A stretch of 64,000 nt of DNA. Source: Bryobacterales bacterium. Lineage in GTDB: Bacteria; Acidobacteriota; Terriglobia; Bryobacterales; Bryobacteraceae. The notes under the pieces were generated by a model. It had not been told where the DNA came from and searched no databases. It saw only the letters and a list, made by a program, of their open reading frames with translations. The stretch lies in the NCBI GenBank assembly GCA_003167495.1, contig PMSX01000082.1:1-64000 (forward strand). The letters are read 5' to 3'. Of the stretch, positions 45,257-53,134 are shown piece after piece (within the stretch, counting starts at the first letter, position 1; every line of letters begins with the position of its first letter). A program made the translations under genes and the position numbers.

Positions 45257-46033
45257 TTATCCATTCACACCTGATGCTAGAAATCCACCATCGACCGTGA
45301 TGCATTGGCCGGTGATGAAACTTGCGGCGTCGGAAGCGAGAAAGATGGCTGCACCCCCCAACTCAGGTATACTACCGAACCGTTTCATGGGCGTGCGCAT
45401 GAGCAACTCGCGACCGCGATCGGTTCCGTCTAATAGGCCTGAATTTAGTTCGGTGCGAAATACGCCGGGGGCAATCGCATTCACGTTGACGCCTTTCTGC
45501 GCCCATTCGACGGCCAGACTACGCGTCAAACCGAGAACGCCACTCTTTGACGCCGCGTAGGCAGCCACTTCAAAGAAACTGACAAACGAGTTGAGCGAGG
45601 CGATGTTGACGACACGGCCACGACCACTTGCGACCAGGGGCTCATAGAAGCTTTGGCAGGAGCGCAATGTTCCTGTGAGATTCACGTCGACTAGATTATT
45701 CCATTCGGTTTCGGTGATCGCTACGGTTGGCTTGCGAAAGATCTGGCCAGCGGCGTTCAACAGAATATCGACGCGACCCAATTGTTTCACGACGGCATCG
45801 CGAAGAGCATCGATGGATTCGCGTTTGGCGGCATCGGTGGTTTGGCGCAGGGTTTTGCGACCGGTTGTCTCGATGTCGCTGGCCACTTCGTTCACGAGAT
45901 TTTCGCGACGGCCTGTGGCGACGACGTCGGCGCCTGCGCTCGCCAGACTAACGGCGATCATGCGGCCGATTCCAGAGGTCCCACCCATCACGACAGCGAC
46001 TCGGCCGGACAGATTAAACAGTTCCATGGACAT
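45257..46033 (-). CDS. short-chain dehydrogenase (KduD/UxuB-like)
   Basis: A 258-residue Rossmann dehydrogenase: MGGTSGIGR near residue 17, LLNAAGQIF near 92, catalytic YAASKSG near 160 and GQCITVDGGFLASG at the end. The pattern ELFNLSGRVAVV and the AIAPGVFRTELN segment resemble 2-deoxy-D-gluconate 3-dehydrogenase (KduD) and the SDR-type mannonate oxidoreductase. A uronate or deoxy-sugar acid substrate is therefore plausible, filling the missing reduction step after UxaE, but this is inference from similarity. An alternative in-frame ATG is two codons downstream. Confidence 0.85.
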   Translation of the reverse strand: MSMELFNLSGRVAVVMGGTSGIGRMIAVSLASAGADVVATGRRENLVNEVASDIETTGRKTLRQTTDAAKRESIDALRDAVVKQLGRVDILLNAAGQIFRKPTVAITETEWNNLVDVNLTGTLRSCQSFYEPLVASGRGRVVNIASLNSFVSFFEVAAYAASKSGVLGLTRSLAVEWAQKGVNVNAIAPGVFRTELNSGLLDGTDRGRELLMRTPMKRFGSIPELGGAAIFLASDAASFITGQCITVDGGFLASGVNG

Positions 46034-46044
46034 GGACTACATCT

Positions 46045-46189
46045 TACATGCACGAACGCAAAGATGGTCGCGGTAGTGACGACCATCACTGATTACTCCC
46101 CGCACAGACCCGTACGGACGTGCGCGGAAAACTCGCCCGCAGTAGATCGACTGTCAGAATGATGAGGTCTCCCGTTTCTCGTGCATGTA
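46045..46189. repeat. 145-bp element bounded by 11-bp inverted repeats
   Basis: TACATGCACGA (46045-46055) and its perfect complement TCGTGCATGTA (46179-46189) bound a non-coding stretch. A second, interlocked inverted repeat (GCAAAGATGG at 46058-46067 and CCATCTTTGC at 46202-46211) overlaps it. The content on the minus strand resembles part of a group II intron. It separates the KduD-like gene from the second GH29 gene. Confidence 0.6.
46066..46150 (-). ncRNA. possible group II intron RNA remnant
   Basis: Read on the minus strand, the stretch contains GTTTTCCGCGCACGTCCGTA, then CGGGTCTGTGCGGGGAGTAA, and ends near CACTACCGCGACC. This ordering recalls a conserved stem region of bacterial group II introns (the ACGTACGGGTCTGTGCGGGG type). 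No reverse transcriptase frame is present, so it would be a dead fragment. The match is from memory and needs a covariance search. Confidence 0.45.
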
Positions 46190-46219
46190 GTGGGGCCGTC
46201 CCCATCTTTGCTTCACAGG

Positions 46220-47836
46220 TTAGGGTTTCGCGCTAAATTTCACGTCCGGACCATACATAGTTACGAGCGGATGCCGGACCACGGCACGAAAGGCGTAAGA
46301 GTCGCCGGGGGTCAGACCGTGCAGCACAATCTCAAAGGGTCCGGGCGCGGTGATGGTTTTGAATTCCGTATCATGCCAGGATTCGCCGCGCTCATCGACG
46401 TCAAGTCCGCGAATGTGCTGGTATTGAAAGCCGACCGAAACCTTTGGCGCGTTACCGATTTTCTCAAGAGTACCCTGCAGAGTCGCCGAACGGTTCGCTG
46501 AGTTCCAAAAAGCGTTTCCCGTCTTGACAATGGGAGGTTCGAAAGCCGCTTGAGCGTTGGTAATCTTGAGGACGACGGGATTGGGCCACTCGCGATTGTT
46601 GTAGAGCCGTTGCGCGTGCATGGCGCGGATATGCAAACCGTCGGATTCCTGCTTCCAAGTTGTCTTTGGGATGACGTCGGGGCGATATTCCAATTCTCGA
46701 TCATTTTGCCCCAAAACGCTGACTTCCGTGCTGGCGGTTGCGCGAATGGAGCGAATTGTCACATCGCGCCATTCACCATACTTCCAGCGATCGCCACTGA
46801 CGGTGGCATAAACCGTGGGCGCGTCTTTGCGCTTGGTGAACCAAACGTCGCCTTCGTTGGTAATTACCCAGGGGCGTACGGCGTAAATCGCCTCCCGATT
46901 CACAGCCATCCAAAGCGCGATCTCGCGCAGGCGCTCTTCCTGTTCGATGGGCAGTTCACCGTCCGGCTTTGGTCCGACGTTCAGCAGCAGGTTACCACCT
47001 TTAGCGCGCGTCTCTACCAGTGTCATGATCAATTGTTTACCTGATTTGTAAGTCTCATTGGTGGGCTTGTACTGCCACTGAGTGCCCATAGTAAGATTCG
47101 CCTCCCAAGCGCCTTCGAGCGGAATGCCGGGGACGTATTGCTCGGGAGTTTGGAGCGCGCCGCGAGTTACCACGATCTCCGGCTGCGTTTGCCAAGCCAC
47201 TTCGCGCAAACCTCCCGCCGGTCCGTCGAAAAAGATGACGCTTACCGGTCCATACTGAGTCAATAGCTCTTTGACTTGTGCTTGATCGTAGGCAAGCAAA
47301 GCGGCATTTTTCTCGGGCGATACTTCATCGACATGACGCCGAATGGCGATATTGTGCTCATGCAGCCAGTGAAAATCATCCGGCGAGAAATAGATTCCCG
47401 GGGCAATGCCCTGCGCCTTGAATGCCTTGAGAACTTCACCCGTGATGTCGCGTTGGAACGGCGTGTTCATGATGCCAAACTGAGTCGATTTTGTTTCAAA
47501 CATACAGAACCCGGAATGGTGTTTGGCGGTGAACACGACGTAGCGAAAGCCGGCTAGTTTTGCTAAGGCGGCCCAGTCGCCGGGATAGAATTTGCGCGGG
47601 TTGAACGTTTTAGGCAGATCTTCAAAAAAGCGCTGGGTGTAGTCGTCGGAGGCGCCGACGAGGGAGTGGCTGATCACGGAGCCTAGCTGGCTGTCGACAC
47701 TCCAGTGAATGAAGAGGCCAAAGCCCTGGTCGCGAAACCATTCGACTCGATCGGCATGGTTATCCGTTTGGGCCGGAAGCAGCGATGGCGCTAAAAGAAG
47801 GGCGAAAAGAAGCGTTAGTGGGTTTCGTCGAGCCAT
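46220..47836 (-). CDS. alpha-L-fucosidase-like glycoside hydrolase family 29
   Basis: A 538-residue secreted GH29 protein with a signal peptide (LTLLFALLLAPSLLPAQ). Typical segments: WFRDQGFGLFIHWSVDSQLG near residue 33, VVFTAKHHSGFCMF near 100, the nucleophile aspartate in VIFFDGPAGG near 200, GGNLLLNVGPKPDGELP near 280 and a C-terminal beta domain. Length and blocks are those of a full enzyme, but it is clearly diverged from the other GH29 here, suggesting different linkage preference. Its start overlaps the 3' end of the sugar-binding lipoprotein gene by 22 bases, so the two are co-transcribed. Confidence 0.9.
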   Translation of the reverse strand: MARRNPLTLLFALLLAPSLLPAQTDNHADRVEWFRDQGFGLFIHWSVDSQLGSVISHSLVGASDDYTQRFFEDLPKTFNPRKFYPGDWAALAKLAGFRYVVFTAKHHSGFCMFETKSTQFGIMNTPFQRDITGEVLKAFKAQGIAPGIYFSPDDFHWLHEHNIAIRRHVDEVSPEKNAALLAYDQAQVKELLTQYGPVSVIFFDGPAGGLREVAWQTQPEIVVTRGALQTPEQYVPGIPLEGAWEANLTMGTQWQYKPTNETYKSGKQLIMTLVETRAKGGNLLLNVGPKPDGELPIEQEERLREIALWMAVNREAIYAVRPWVITNEGDVWFTKRKDAPTVYATVSGDRWKYGEWRDVTIRSIRATASTEVSVLGQNDRELEYRPDVIPKTTWKQESDGLHIRAMHAQRLYNNREWPNPVVLKITNAQAAFEPPIVKTGNAFWNSANRSATLQGTLEKIGNAPKVSVGFQYQHIRGLDVDERGESWHDTEFKTITAPGPFEIVLHGLTPGDSYAFRAVVRHPLVTMYGPDVKFSAKP

Positions 47837-48774
47837 TTGGGTTGCACCAGATTTTGAATTTCGGGTTTGTCTAAATCAGCTTTCAAGATTACACGCGCCG
47901 GCAGATCCTGGCGCTTCGGCGGGGTCTGGCCGTTGAGCTTTTGATAAAGGGAGTGGACGGCTTCGTAGCCCAGATGAAACGGATCTTGCACCATCATGGC
48001 GCTCACTGTACCGTCGCGGAGGGCTTCCACGTGCGTCTTGCTGAAATCAAAGGTAACGAGTTTGACTTTGCCCGACAATGCGCGGCCGCGGATGGCTTGA
48101 ATGCTGCCTAAGGAGGCCGCCTCGCTTGAGGCAAAGATGCCGCCGAGGTCGGGATGAGCGGCGAGAATATCTTCGGCAACGGTACGCGAACGGGCGGCAT
48201 CGGCCATGCAATATTGGCGCGCCACAATCTTCAACCCGGGAAACTCTTTGGCGATGGTCTGCTCAAAACCTTGTTCCCGCAAGACCGTGGACGTTCCTCC
48301 CGGCTTCTGCATGACCATGGCAACGTGTTGCGCGCCATTCAAGAACCCGGCCAGCGTGCGAGCAGCGGTGCAGCCTGCTTCGAAGTTTCCGGTGGCTATG
48401 AAGCTGACGTAATCATCGATGTTGACGCCTGAATCGAAAATTGTAACCGGGATGCCGGTTTTGATCGCTCGTTCGAGAGGGGCGACGAGGGCGCGTTCGT
48501 CGGTAGCGGATATCGCGATGGCCGATACCTGTTGCGCGATCATGCTATCGACAATTTCGATCTGGCGCGCGAAATCGGTTTCGTTTTGCGGGCCGTTCCA
48601 CAAAACATCCACTTTCAGGTCACGTGCTGCCTGATCGACACCTGCGTGGACAGAGACGAAAAACATGTGAGACGTGGCTTTGGGGATAACGCCGATGACT
48701 TTCTCGCCCGATCTGCCGCAAGCACCGAGAAGAGCCAGCGCGCTGCCGCTGAGAAAGACACGTCTGGTGTTCAT
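47815..48774 (-). CDS. sugar-binding lipoprotein (RbsB/LacI-type periplasmic binding protein)
   Basis: About 319 residues from the ATG at 48774, which overlaps the stop of the Gfo/Idh gene (ATGA). The N-terminus (NTRRVFLSGSALALLGACG) has a lipobox ending LLGAC near residue 18. The mature part has the two-lobe type I fold: VIGVIPKATSHMFFVSVHAG, IAISATDERALVAPLERA and FDFSKTHVEALRDGTVSAMM. Such proteins deliver sugars to ABC importers, yet no permease or ATPase gene is in the window. Sugar identity unknown. Confidence 0.88.
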   Translation of the reverse strand: MNTRRVFLSGSALALLGACGRSGEKVIGVIPKATSHMFFVSVHAGVDQAARDLKVDVLWNGPQNETDFARQIEIVDSMIAQQVSAIAISATDERALVAPLERAIKTGIPVTIFDSGVNIDDYVSFIATGNFEAGCTAARTLAGFLNGAQHVAMVMQKPGGTSTVLREQGFEQTIAKEFPGLKIVARQYCMADAARSRTVAEDILAAHPDLGGIFASSEAASLGSIQAIRGRALSGKVKLVTFDFSKTHVEALRDGTVSAMMVQDPFHLGYEAVHSLYQKLNGQTPPKRQDLPARVILKADLDKPEIQNLVQPKWLDETH

Positions 48775-49847
48775 AATTTCGCTCCCACCACGGCGGCGTG
48801 ATCTGTTCCCATCACCGCTTTCATGCCTGCCGAAATTACTTCCTGCGCGCGCAGTCCGTCGCGATGTGTGGAAGGGAATGGCTTCTTTTCGGAACAGCAC
48901 TGGATAAAGGCTGCTAATTCCGCTTTGTAAGCCGCGCCGAAGCGATCGACAAATTCCGGCAGCGGTTTTCCGTAATCGCGCGCCGTGAAGGTTCGCAATG
49001 CTAGCGGTTCCTTGCGGCCGCGGCGGCCATAGGCTTCCACCGTGACCTCGAATGGCTTGCCGTCAAAATGGCCCACATGGACTTGTCCCTCTTCGCCGAA
49101 AAGGATGGTTTCCACGCGGTAACCGGAAACATGATTGCGGGTGACTTGGACTTGTGCGAGAAGATCGTCGCCAAACCAGAGATAGAGGAGAGCGTCGTCA
49201 AAGTCTTCGTTGCAGGTGGTCAATTTGTGGCTGTAGACGCGCGATCCAATGCTGAGTGCGCGGGTTGGCATGCGGCCCGTTAGCCAAAGAATTTCGTCGA
49301 CGTTATGAACGCTCATGTCAGGTAGAATACCGCCGCTTTTGTAGCCGTTTGGAGCGGGGTTAGAGTCTTCCAGCGCGGAAAACACTTTGAACACACGGCC
49401 GATTGTGCCACTGTCCACCAGTTTCTTGGCATAGATGAGAGGCTCGTCGAAACGGCGTTGAAAGGCGAGCATGAGAGCGTCGGGATGTTGGGCATCCAAC
49501 TCGGCGGCAAACTCCCGATCGCCTTCCAGGGTGCCAGTTAAGGGTTTCTCGACCATGACGCGGTGACCGGCGGCGATGAGTTTGGCGGCATGTTCGCGGT
49601 GGCTGTCTGTAGGTGTGACGATTACGGTTGCATCGCACACACCGGATTTGGCGAGTTCGTCGACGGAAGAGAATATGGGGACGTCGCGGCCCACTTCAGC
49701 CAAGAAGCGTTGGGCTCGCGTTGTATCCAAGTCGGCCACGGCGGCGAGTTCGCACGCGTTGGTATCACGGGCTAGTTCGTGAACATGGAGAGCGTGGACG
49801 ACGCCCATACGGCCGAGTCCGGCCACTGCGATTTTCAAAGGTTTCAT
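48771..49847 (-). CDS. Gfo/Idh/MocA family oxidoreductase
   Basis: About 358 residues from the ATG at 49847. The Rossmann domain starts KIAVAGLGRMGVVHALHV, with VTPTDSHREHAAKLIAAG near 75 and the family signature VEKPLTG near 98. The C-terminal Gfo domain contains DMSVHNVDEILWLTG near 175, with the catalytic-type aspartate and histidine. Members oxidise sugars or inositols using NAD(P). It is translationally coupled to the binding-protein gene, so the sugar bound may be its substrate after uptake. A palindrome-rich 103-base gap separates it from the FAD oxidoreductase upstream. Confidence 0.9.
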   Translation of the reverse strand: MKPLKIAVAGLGRMGVVHALHVHELARDTNACELAAVADLDTTRAQRFLAEVGRDVPIFSSVDELAKSGVCDATVIVTPTDSHREHAAKLIAAGHRVMVEKPLTGTLEGDREFAAELDAQHPDALMLAFQRRFDEPLIYAKKLVDSGTIGRVFKVFSALEDSNPAPNGYKSGGILPDMSVHNVDEILWLTGRMPTRALSIGSRVYSHKLTTCNEDFDDALLYLWFGDDLLAQVQVTRNHVSGYRVETILFGEEGQVHVGHFDGKPFEVTVEAYGRRGRKEPLALRTFTARDYGKPLPEFVDRFGAAYKAELAAFIQCCSEKKPFPSTHRDGLRAQEVISAGMKAVMGTDHAAVVGAKL

Positions 49848-49868
49848 ATATGGTCCGGTGGCGGATAA

Positions 49869-49906
49869 GCGCCGATTTCCAATCGGCGCGCAGGATGCCA
49901 TCCTGC
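49869..49906. repeat. pair of tandem perfect hairpins
   Basis: GCGCCGATT-TCC-AATCGGCGC (49869-49889) is followed directly by GCAGGAT-GCC-ATCCTGC (49890-49906): two short perfect palindromes with three-base loops. No T-run follows on either strand, so this is not an obvious terminator. The first hairpin recurs almost unchanged at 52553-52571. Confidence 0.7.
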
Positions 49907-49950
49907 CCCACTGATGGCTGTGGGAGGTTCGAAATATTGCCATGGCATTT

Positions 49951-51147
49951 TCATTTGACAGAATTCTCCTGAACCAGATTTTCAAGCCGCGTGGGAAACA
50001 GCGGCGGCCTAACGGACGCAGGTTCCCAGCCCAGGATAAACTGTATGGCTGGTCCGCAGATGCGTCCTTGACAGGGTCCCATGCCGCAACGTTCGTGAAG
50101 TTTCGCGGAACGCCATGAATCGGTGGAACGCAAACGCTGGAGCGTTACGTCTTCGCAACGGCAGACGATGGTGCCGGGTTGGGGAAGAGCGCGGAGTTCA
50201 GCGCGCGGACGGAAAGTCTGGTTTAGGAGGCGGGCGAAGGATTTGGCCTTGTGCAATTTTGGTTGCAATTCTGACGCTCCCGCGGCGATTTGACCTTCGA
50301 GCAAGGCGGTATCGACACCGCCGATGCCTGCGGATTCACCCGCACAGTAGATATTGGCGACGGAGGTCTGCTGAGACGAATCTACCTTGACCACGCCGTT
50401 TTCCACGGCACAGCCGAGCAGGGCTGCGAGTTCTGTATTGGCCACGAGGCCATAGGCATTGGCAACATAATCGCAGGGCTCTTCCCAGACGCGCGAACCT
50501 TGACGCAGCCGGACTCGTTCCACTCGCTCAGATCCGAGGGCGGCTTCGATCCAGCAGTTGGTGAGATAACGCCGCGGGAGTAAACCTGCGGCTTGCCGGA
50601 GCTTGGCGGGGTGCGCGGCCAGGGAGACAGCAAAGGCGGCGAGTGATTTTAGTCCAGCTTGCTCGGCAATGAGTGAAATGCCGGCTCCGCACTTGCGCAA
50701 GTAGGAGGCAACGGCTAACAGCAGAGGTCCGCTGCCAGCGACTACAATGCGCTTTCCCTTAACCAGGAGGCCGGATTTGACGAGGGCTTGCAATCCACCA
50801 ACGCCCATGACGTTGGGCAGAGTCCAGCCGGGAAAGGGGAGAAAGAGTTCGCGTGCGCCGGTGGCGAGAATCAGTTTAGCGTACGAGATCTCTTCCGCTT
50901 GGCCGTTGGTGTCAACCAGAAGCGTCTGACGAGCGGCGTCACCTGAAACAATGCGCGCACTCGTGATTACTCTGGCTCGACTCTGAGACAGGCGCTGTAT
51001 CCATTGGTTCGAGTGACCAGCGCGCCAAATCTGACCTCCCACGGCCGGGTTGTCATCGAAAACAGCTACTTCCGCGCCTGATTGCGCGGCAGTAACAGCG
51101 GCAGCGATACCAGCCGGACCCGCACCTACGATCACGATGCCGCTCAT
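49951..51147 (-). CDS. FAD/NAD-binding oxidoreductase with C-terminal [2Fe-2S] domain (HcnB/SoxA-type)
   Basis: About 398 residues from the ATG at 51147, which overlaps the previous stop (ATGA). Residues 4-35 are the FAD Rossmann motif (VIVGAGPAGIAAAVTAAQSG) with a second nucleotide site at RIVVAGSGPLLLAVAS near 150. The C-terminus carries TIVCRCEDVTLQRL and CGMGPCQGRICGP, a four-cysteine BFD-like [2Fe-2S] site. With the next two genes it forms the three-subunit dehydrogenase type used for D-hydroxyproline, opines or glycine (Hcn). The substrate cannot be read from the sequence. Confidence 0.88.
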   Translation of the reverse strand: MSGIVIVGAGPAGIAAAVTAAQSGAEVAVFDDNPAVGGQIWRAGHSNQWIQRLSQSRARVITSARIVSGDAARQTLLVDTNGQAEEISYAKLILATGARELFLPFPGWTLPNVMGVGGLQALVKSGLLVKGKRIVVAGSGPLLLAVASYLRKCGAGISLIAEQAGLKSLAAFAVSLAAHPAKLRQAAGLLPRRYLTNCWIEAALGSERVERVRLRQGSRVWEEPCDYVANAYGLVANTELAALLGCAVENGVVKVDSSQQTSVANIYCAGESAGIGGVDTALLEGQIAAGASELQPKLHKAKSFARLLNQTFRPRAELRALPQPGTIVCRCEDVTLQRLRSTDSWRSAKLHERCGMGPCQGRICGPAIQFILGWEPASVRPPLFPTRLENLVQENSVK

Positions 51148-51386
51148 CGCGTAGTCACCCGCATGCCGGTGCGACAGACGATCTGACAACTACGGGCATG
51201 AGACTCGCCATCAATCGTGACGCGGCATTCGTAGCAGATCCCCATTCCACAGAGAGGTCCGCGCGGTTCGCCCGAGACTGAGCGGCGAAATGCGGAGATG
51301 CCCGATATCAGAATTGCAGAGGCCACGGTGGTTCCCTGGTTCACGGAAACGGCGACACCATTGACTGTGAGTTGTGTGTCAGGCAT
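51144..51386 (-). CDS. small [2Fe-2S] ferredoxin-like subunit (HcnA-type)
   Basis: About 80 residues from the ATG at 51386; the longer frame lies within the upstream gene. A ferredoxin fold with CGMGICYEC near residue 45 and a fourth cysteine in SHARSCQIVC. It belongs to the 2Fe-2S_4 group of small electron-transfer subunits. Overlaps with both neighbours (eight bases with the upstream gene, four with the downstream) indicate obligate co-translation of one complex. Confidence 0.88.
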   Translation of the reverse strand: MPDTQLTVNGVAVSVNQGTTVASAILISGISAFRRSVSGEPRGPLCGMGICYECRVTIDGESHARSCQIVCRTGMRVTTR

Positions 51387-52518
51387 GAGCGAAACTCCTG
51401 CTTGGAGCATAAGGCTCGCGGGGAATGGCTGACTCGCGGTTCTGCAACAGATCACACAGTAGCTTGGCTGTGGCAAGCGAAGTAGATATACCGAGGCCTT
51501 CGTGCCCCGTTGCTAAGTAGACGCCGGGAACATCAGGGCACTCACCAATAAATGGGAGCTTGTCGGGCGTGGCGGCGCGAAAACCCGCCCAGCCGCGGAT
51601 GGCAGAAACAGAGCGTAAGGCGGGCATGTACTCAATGGCCCGGCGCAGCATGTTCGACAACATGTCGGCTTCGATGGCGGGATCTTCCGCGCCATACTGC
51701 CGTGAGGAGCCAATGAGGAGTTGCCCGGTTTTGCGTGGTTGCACATTGAACGCGACGGAATCGGCCTGCAATGAGTGCGCGCTTTTCAAGTAACCGAGTT
51801 CGATTAGCTGATGATTCACGAAGCCGGGGTAGCGGTCTGTAATAAGAAGATGTCCTTTTCGCGGGTGCAGGTTTAAGCCAGGGATCATTTTGCGGGCGGC
51901 GGTTCCGGTGGCGAGAACGGTGTGGGCAGCGGCGAGGTTTGTTCCGTCATCGAGATGAGCACTTCCCTGCTCCGCTTTCACGACTCTTCTGCCGGAAAGC
52001 AAAACGGCTCCCAGCTTACAAGCCTCCGCAACGAAGTAACGAGCGGCGCATGGCGGGTAGATTACCGCGTCATGCTGTAACAGAAGTCCTCCCAGCAATC
52101 CGGGCCGTAGGTTCGGCTCGGCTTCGGCTAAAGCCTTGTCGTCAAGTATCTCTATTGCAAGGCGGTGCGTGGTGTAGTAACTGTACTTACGGCGCACTTC
52201 GTCCATTTCCATTTCGTCTGCTGCCACCCAAAGAGATCCGCAAGGCATGTATTCGACGTCAGCGGGCAAAGCGGGGGCGAGCTCCTTCCAAAGAGCCTGC
52301 GAATAGCTGGTTAAGGCAAACTGCGCCGGCGAATCGTCCATGACGGCAAGATGGCCCATGCCTGCCGCCGTGGCGCCGCCGCCGATTTCAGCGGGTTCAA
52401 CGAGGGCGACCCTGAACCCGTTGCGGGCAAACTCCCAGGCACAGGCAGCGCCGACAATGCCAGCGCCGGCGATAGCGATCTCGTAGCGGCTGGCTTTCGG
52501 TTGAGGGGGCACCGTCAC
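51379..52518 (-). CDS. FAD-dependent oxidoreductase, DAO superfamily (HcnC-type)
   Basis: A 379-residue flavoprotein starting at a GTG. The N-terminal FAD motif is IAIAGAGIVGAACAWEFARN, followed by a glycine/D-amino-acid-oxidase-type barrel (AAAGMGHLAVMDDSPAQF near 50) and the C-terminal GVYLATGHEGLGISTSLATA, which closes the FAD site. It is the catalytic-type subunit of the three-gene set. Its place at the head of a fucosidase-containing run is unusual, because known relatives oxidise amines rather than sugars. No promoter is obvious in the upstream gap. Confidence 0.88.
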   Translation of the reverse strand: MTVPPQPKASRYEIAIAGAGIVGAACAWEFARNGFRVALVEPAEIGGGATAAGMGHLAVMDDSPAQFALTSYSQALWKELAPALPADVEYMPCGSLWVAADEMEMDEVRRKYSYYTTHRLAIEILDDKALAEAEPNLRPGLLGGLLLQHDAVIYPPCAARYFVAEACKLGAVLLSGRRVVKAEQGSAHLDDGTNLAAAHTVLATGTAARKMIPGLNLHPRKGHLLITDRYPGFVNHQLIELGYLKSAHSLQADSVAFNVQPRKTGQLLIGSSRQYGAEDPAIEADMLSNMLRRAIEYMPALRSVSAIRGWAGFRAATPDKLPFIGECPDVPGVYLATGHEGLGISTSLATAKLLCDLLQNRESAIPREPYAPSRSFAHA

Positions 52519-52552
52519 GGTCAGTATATCGAGCGAGACACACGTCTCGAAG

Positions 52553-52571
52553 CGCCGATTGCCAATCGGCG
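52553..52571. repeat. perfect hairpin, second copy of the CGCCGATT palindrome
   Basis: CGCCGATT-GCC-AATCGGCG, near-identical to the first hairpin at 49869-49889. It lies just upstream of the FAD oxidoreductase start. Confidence 0.65.
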
Positions 52572-52604
52572 ATAGCGTTGTTGTAGCGGCTGATTCGCCA
52601 AAGC

Positions 52605-52636
52605 TAAGTCGCTGACGCTCCTGGCTCGGATTCGGG
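52605..52636 (-). repeat. 32-bp interspersed repeat, copy 2
   Basis: On the minus strand this reads CCCGAATCCGAGCCAGGAGC then GTCAGCGACTTA, a diverged copy of the element at 18909-18940. It lies in the 616-base region without an intact gene between the FAD oxidoreductase and the secreted-protein gene. Confidence 0.6.
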
Positions 52637-52674
52637 AGCAGGATTGTGTCGGAGATGTGGAAGATTATCAGTGT

Positions 52675-52827
52675 TTAGGCGGTGGCTTGCATGGATTCGG
52701 TTAGGTCCTCGTACTGGATGGCGGGGGTTTGGCTGGCGAGGAAAGTGATGAAGCGTTCTTTTGAAAATTCGAAGCCAAGAGCGGCGAGGTCGAAAGGCTT
52801 TTTGTCGTGACGCGCGGCGACATAGGC
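52675..52827 (-). pseudogene. C-terminal remnant of an unidentified gene
   Basis: A 50-codon open frame with codon and amino acid composition of a real protein (HDKKPFDLAALGFEFSKERF, then ITFLASQTPAIQYEDLTES) ends at a TAA, but has a stop immediately upstream and no usable start. I do not recognise the family. It probably is the tail of a gene broken by rearrangement next to the ribosomal operon end. Confidence 0.4.
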
Positions 52828-52852
52828 TCAGTGTTGCCGGCTTTCGTCATCG

Positions 52853-52897
52853 CGAAAAAATAAAGGCCCGAGAGCGTGGTGCGCTCCCGAGCCTTTT
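52853..52897 (-). terminator. rho-independent terminator, probably the original end of the ribosomal operon
   Basis: A 15-base-pair stem (GGCTCGGGAGCG pairing with CGCTCTCGGGCC plus flanking A-T pairs, two mismatches) with a five-base loop, followed on the minus strand by TTTATTTTTT. It can also work on the plus strand (TTTTCTTCTTT). It lies just beyond a duplicated copy of the rplQ end, so it most likely terminated the rpl operon before a segment was inserted. Confidence 0.75.
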
Positions 52898-52920
52898 CTT
52901 CTTTCGACTTGCTGCTTGGC

Positions 52921-52948
52921 TACTTCGTCTCTTCGCCGCCCGGCTCAG
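52921..52948. repeat. 28-bp direct repeat, left copy (duplicate of the rplQ 3' end)
   Basis: Identical to 53965-53992. On the minus strand it encodes the last codons of rplQ (EPGGEETK and a stop). The two copies are 1044 bases apart and bracket the secreted-protein gene. Confidence 0.9.
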
Positions 52949-53077
52949 GGCACCGAGTTCACCCCTGTTTGTTGACCGCCGCTGCGTGGTTGAATCGGGA
53001 ATTGCGCTGCTGTTCCGGAGCCTGGGAGCTTGGCGGCCGTGCTCCTGCGGCTTAACGAGGTAGAGGGAGATCTGCTG

Positions 53078-53083
53078 TATAAT
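53078..53083 (+). promoter_or_regulatory. candidate -10 element of the secreted-protein gene
   Basis: A perfect TATAAT 52 bases before the start codon. No good -35 box is seen at the usual spacing (TTAACG lies 20 bases upstream). Confidence 0.4.
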
Positions 53084-53134
53084 CTTCTAGTACCGGATTT
53101 TCAAAATGAAAATGCCGTCTCGAGGAGGTAACAA

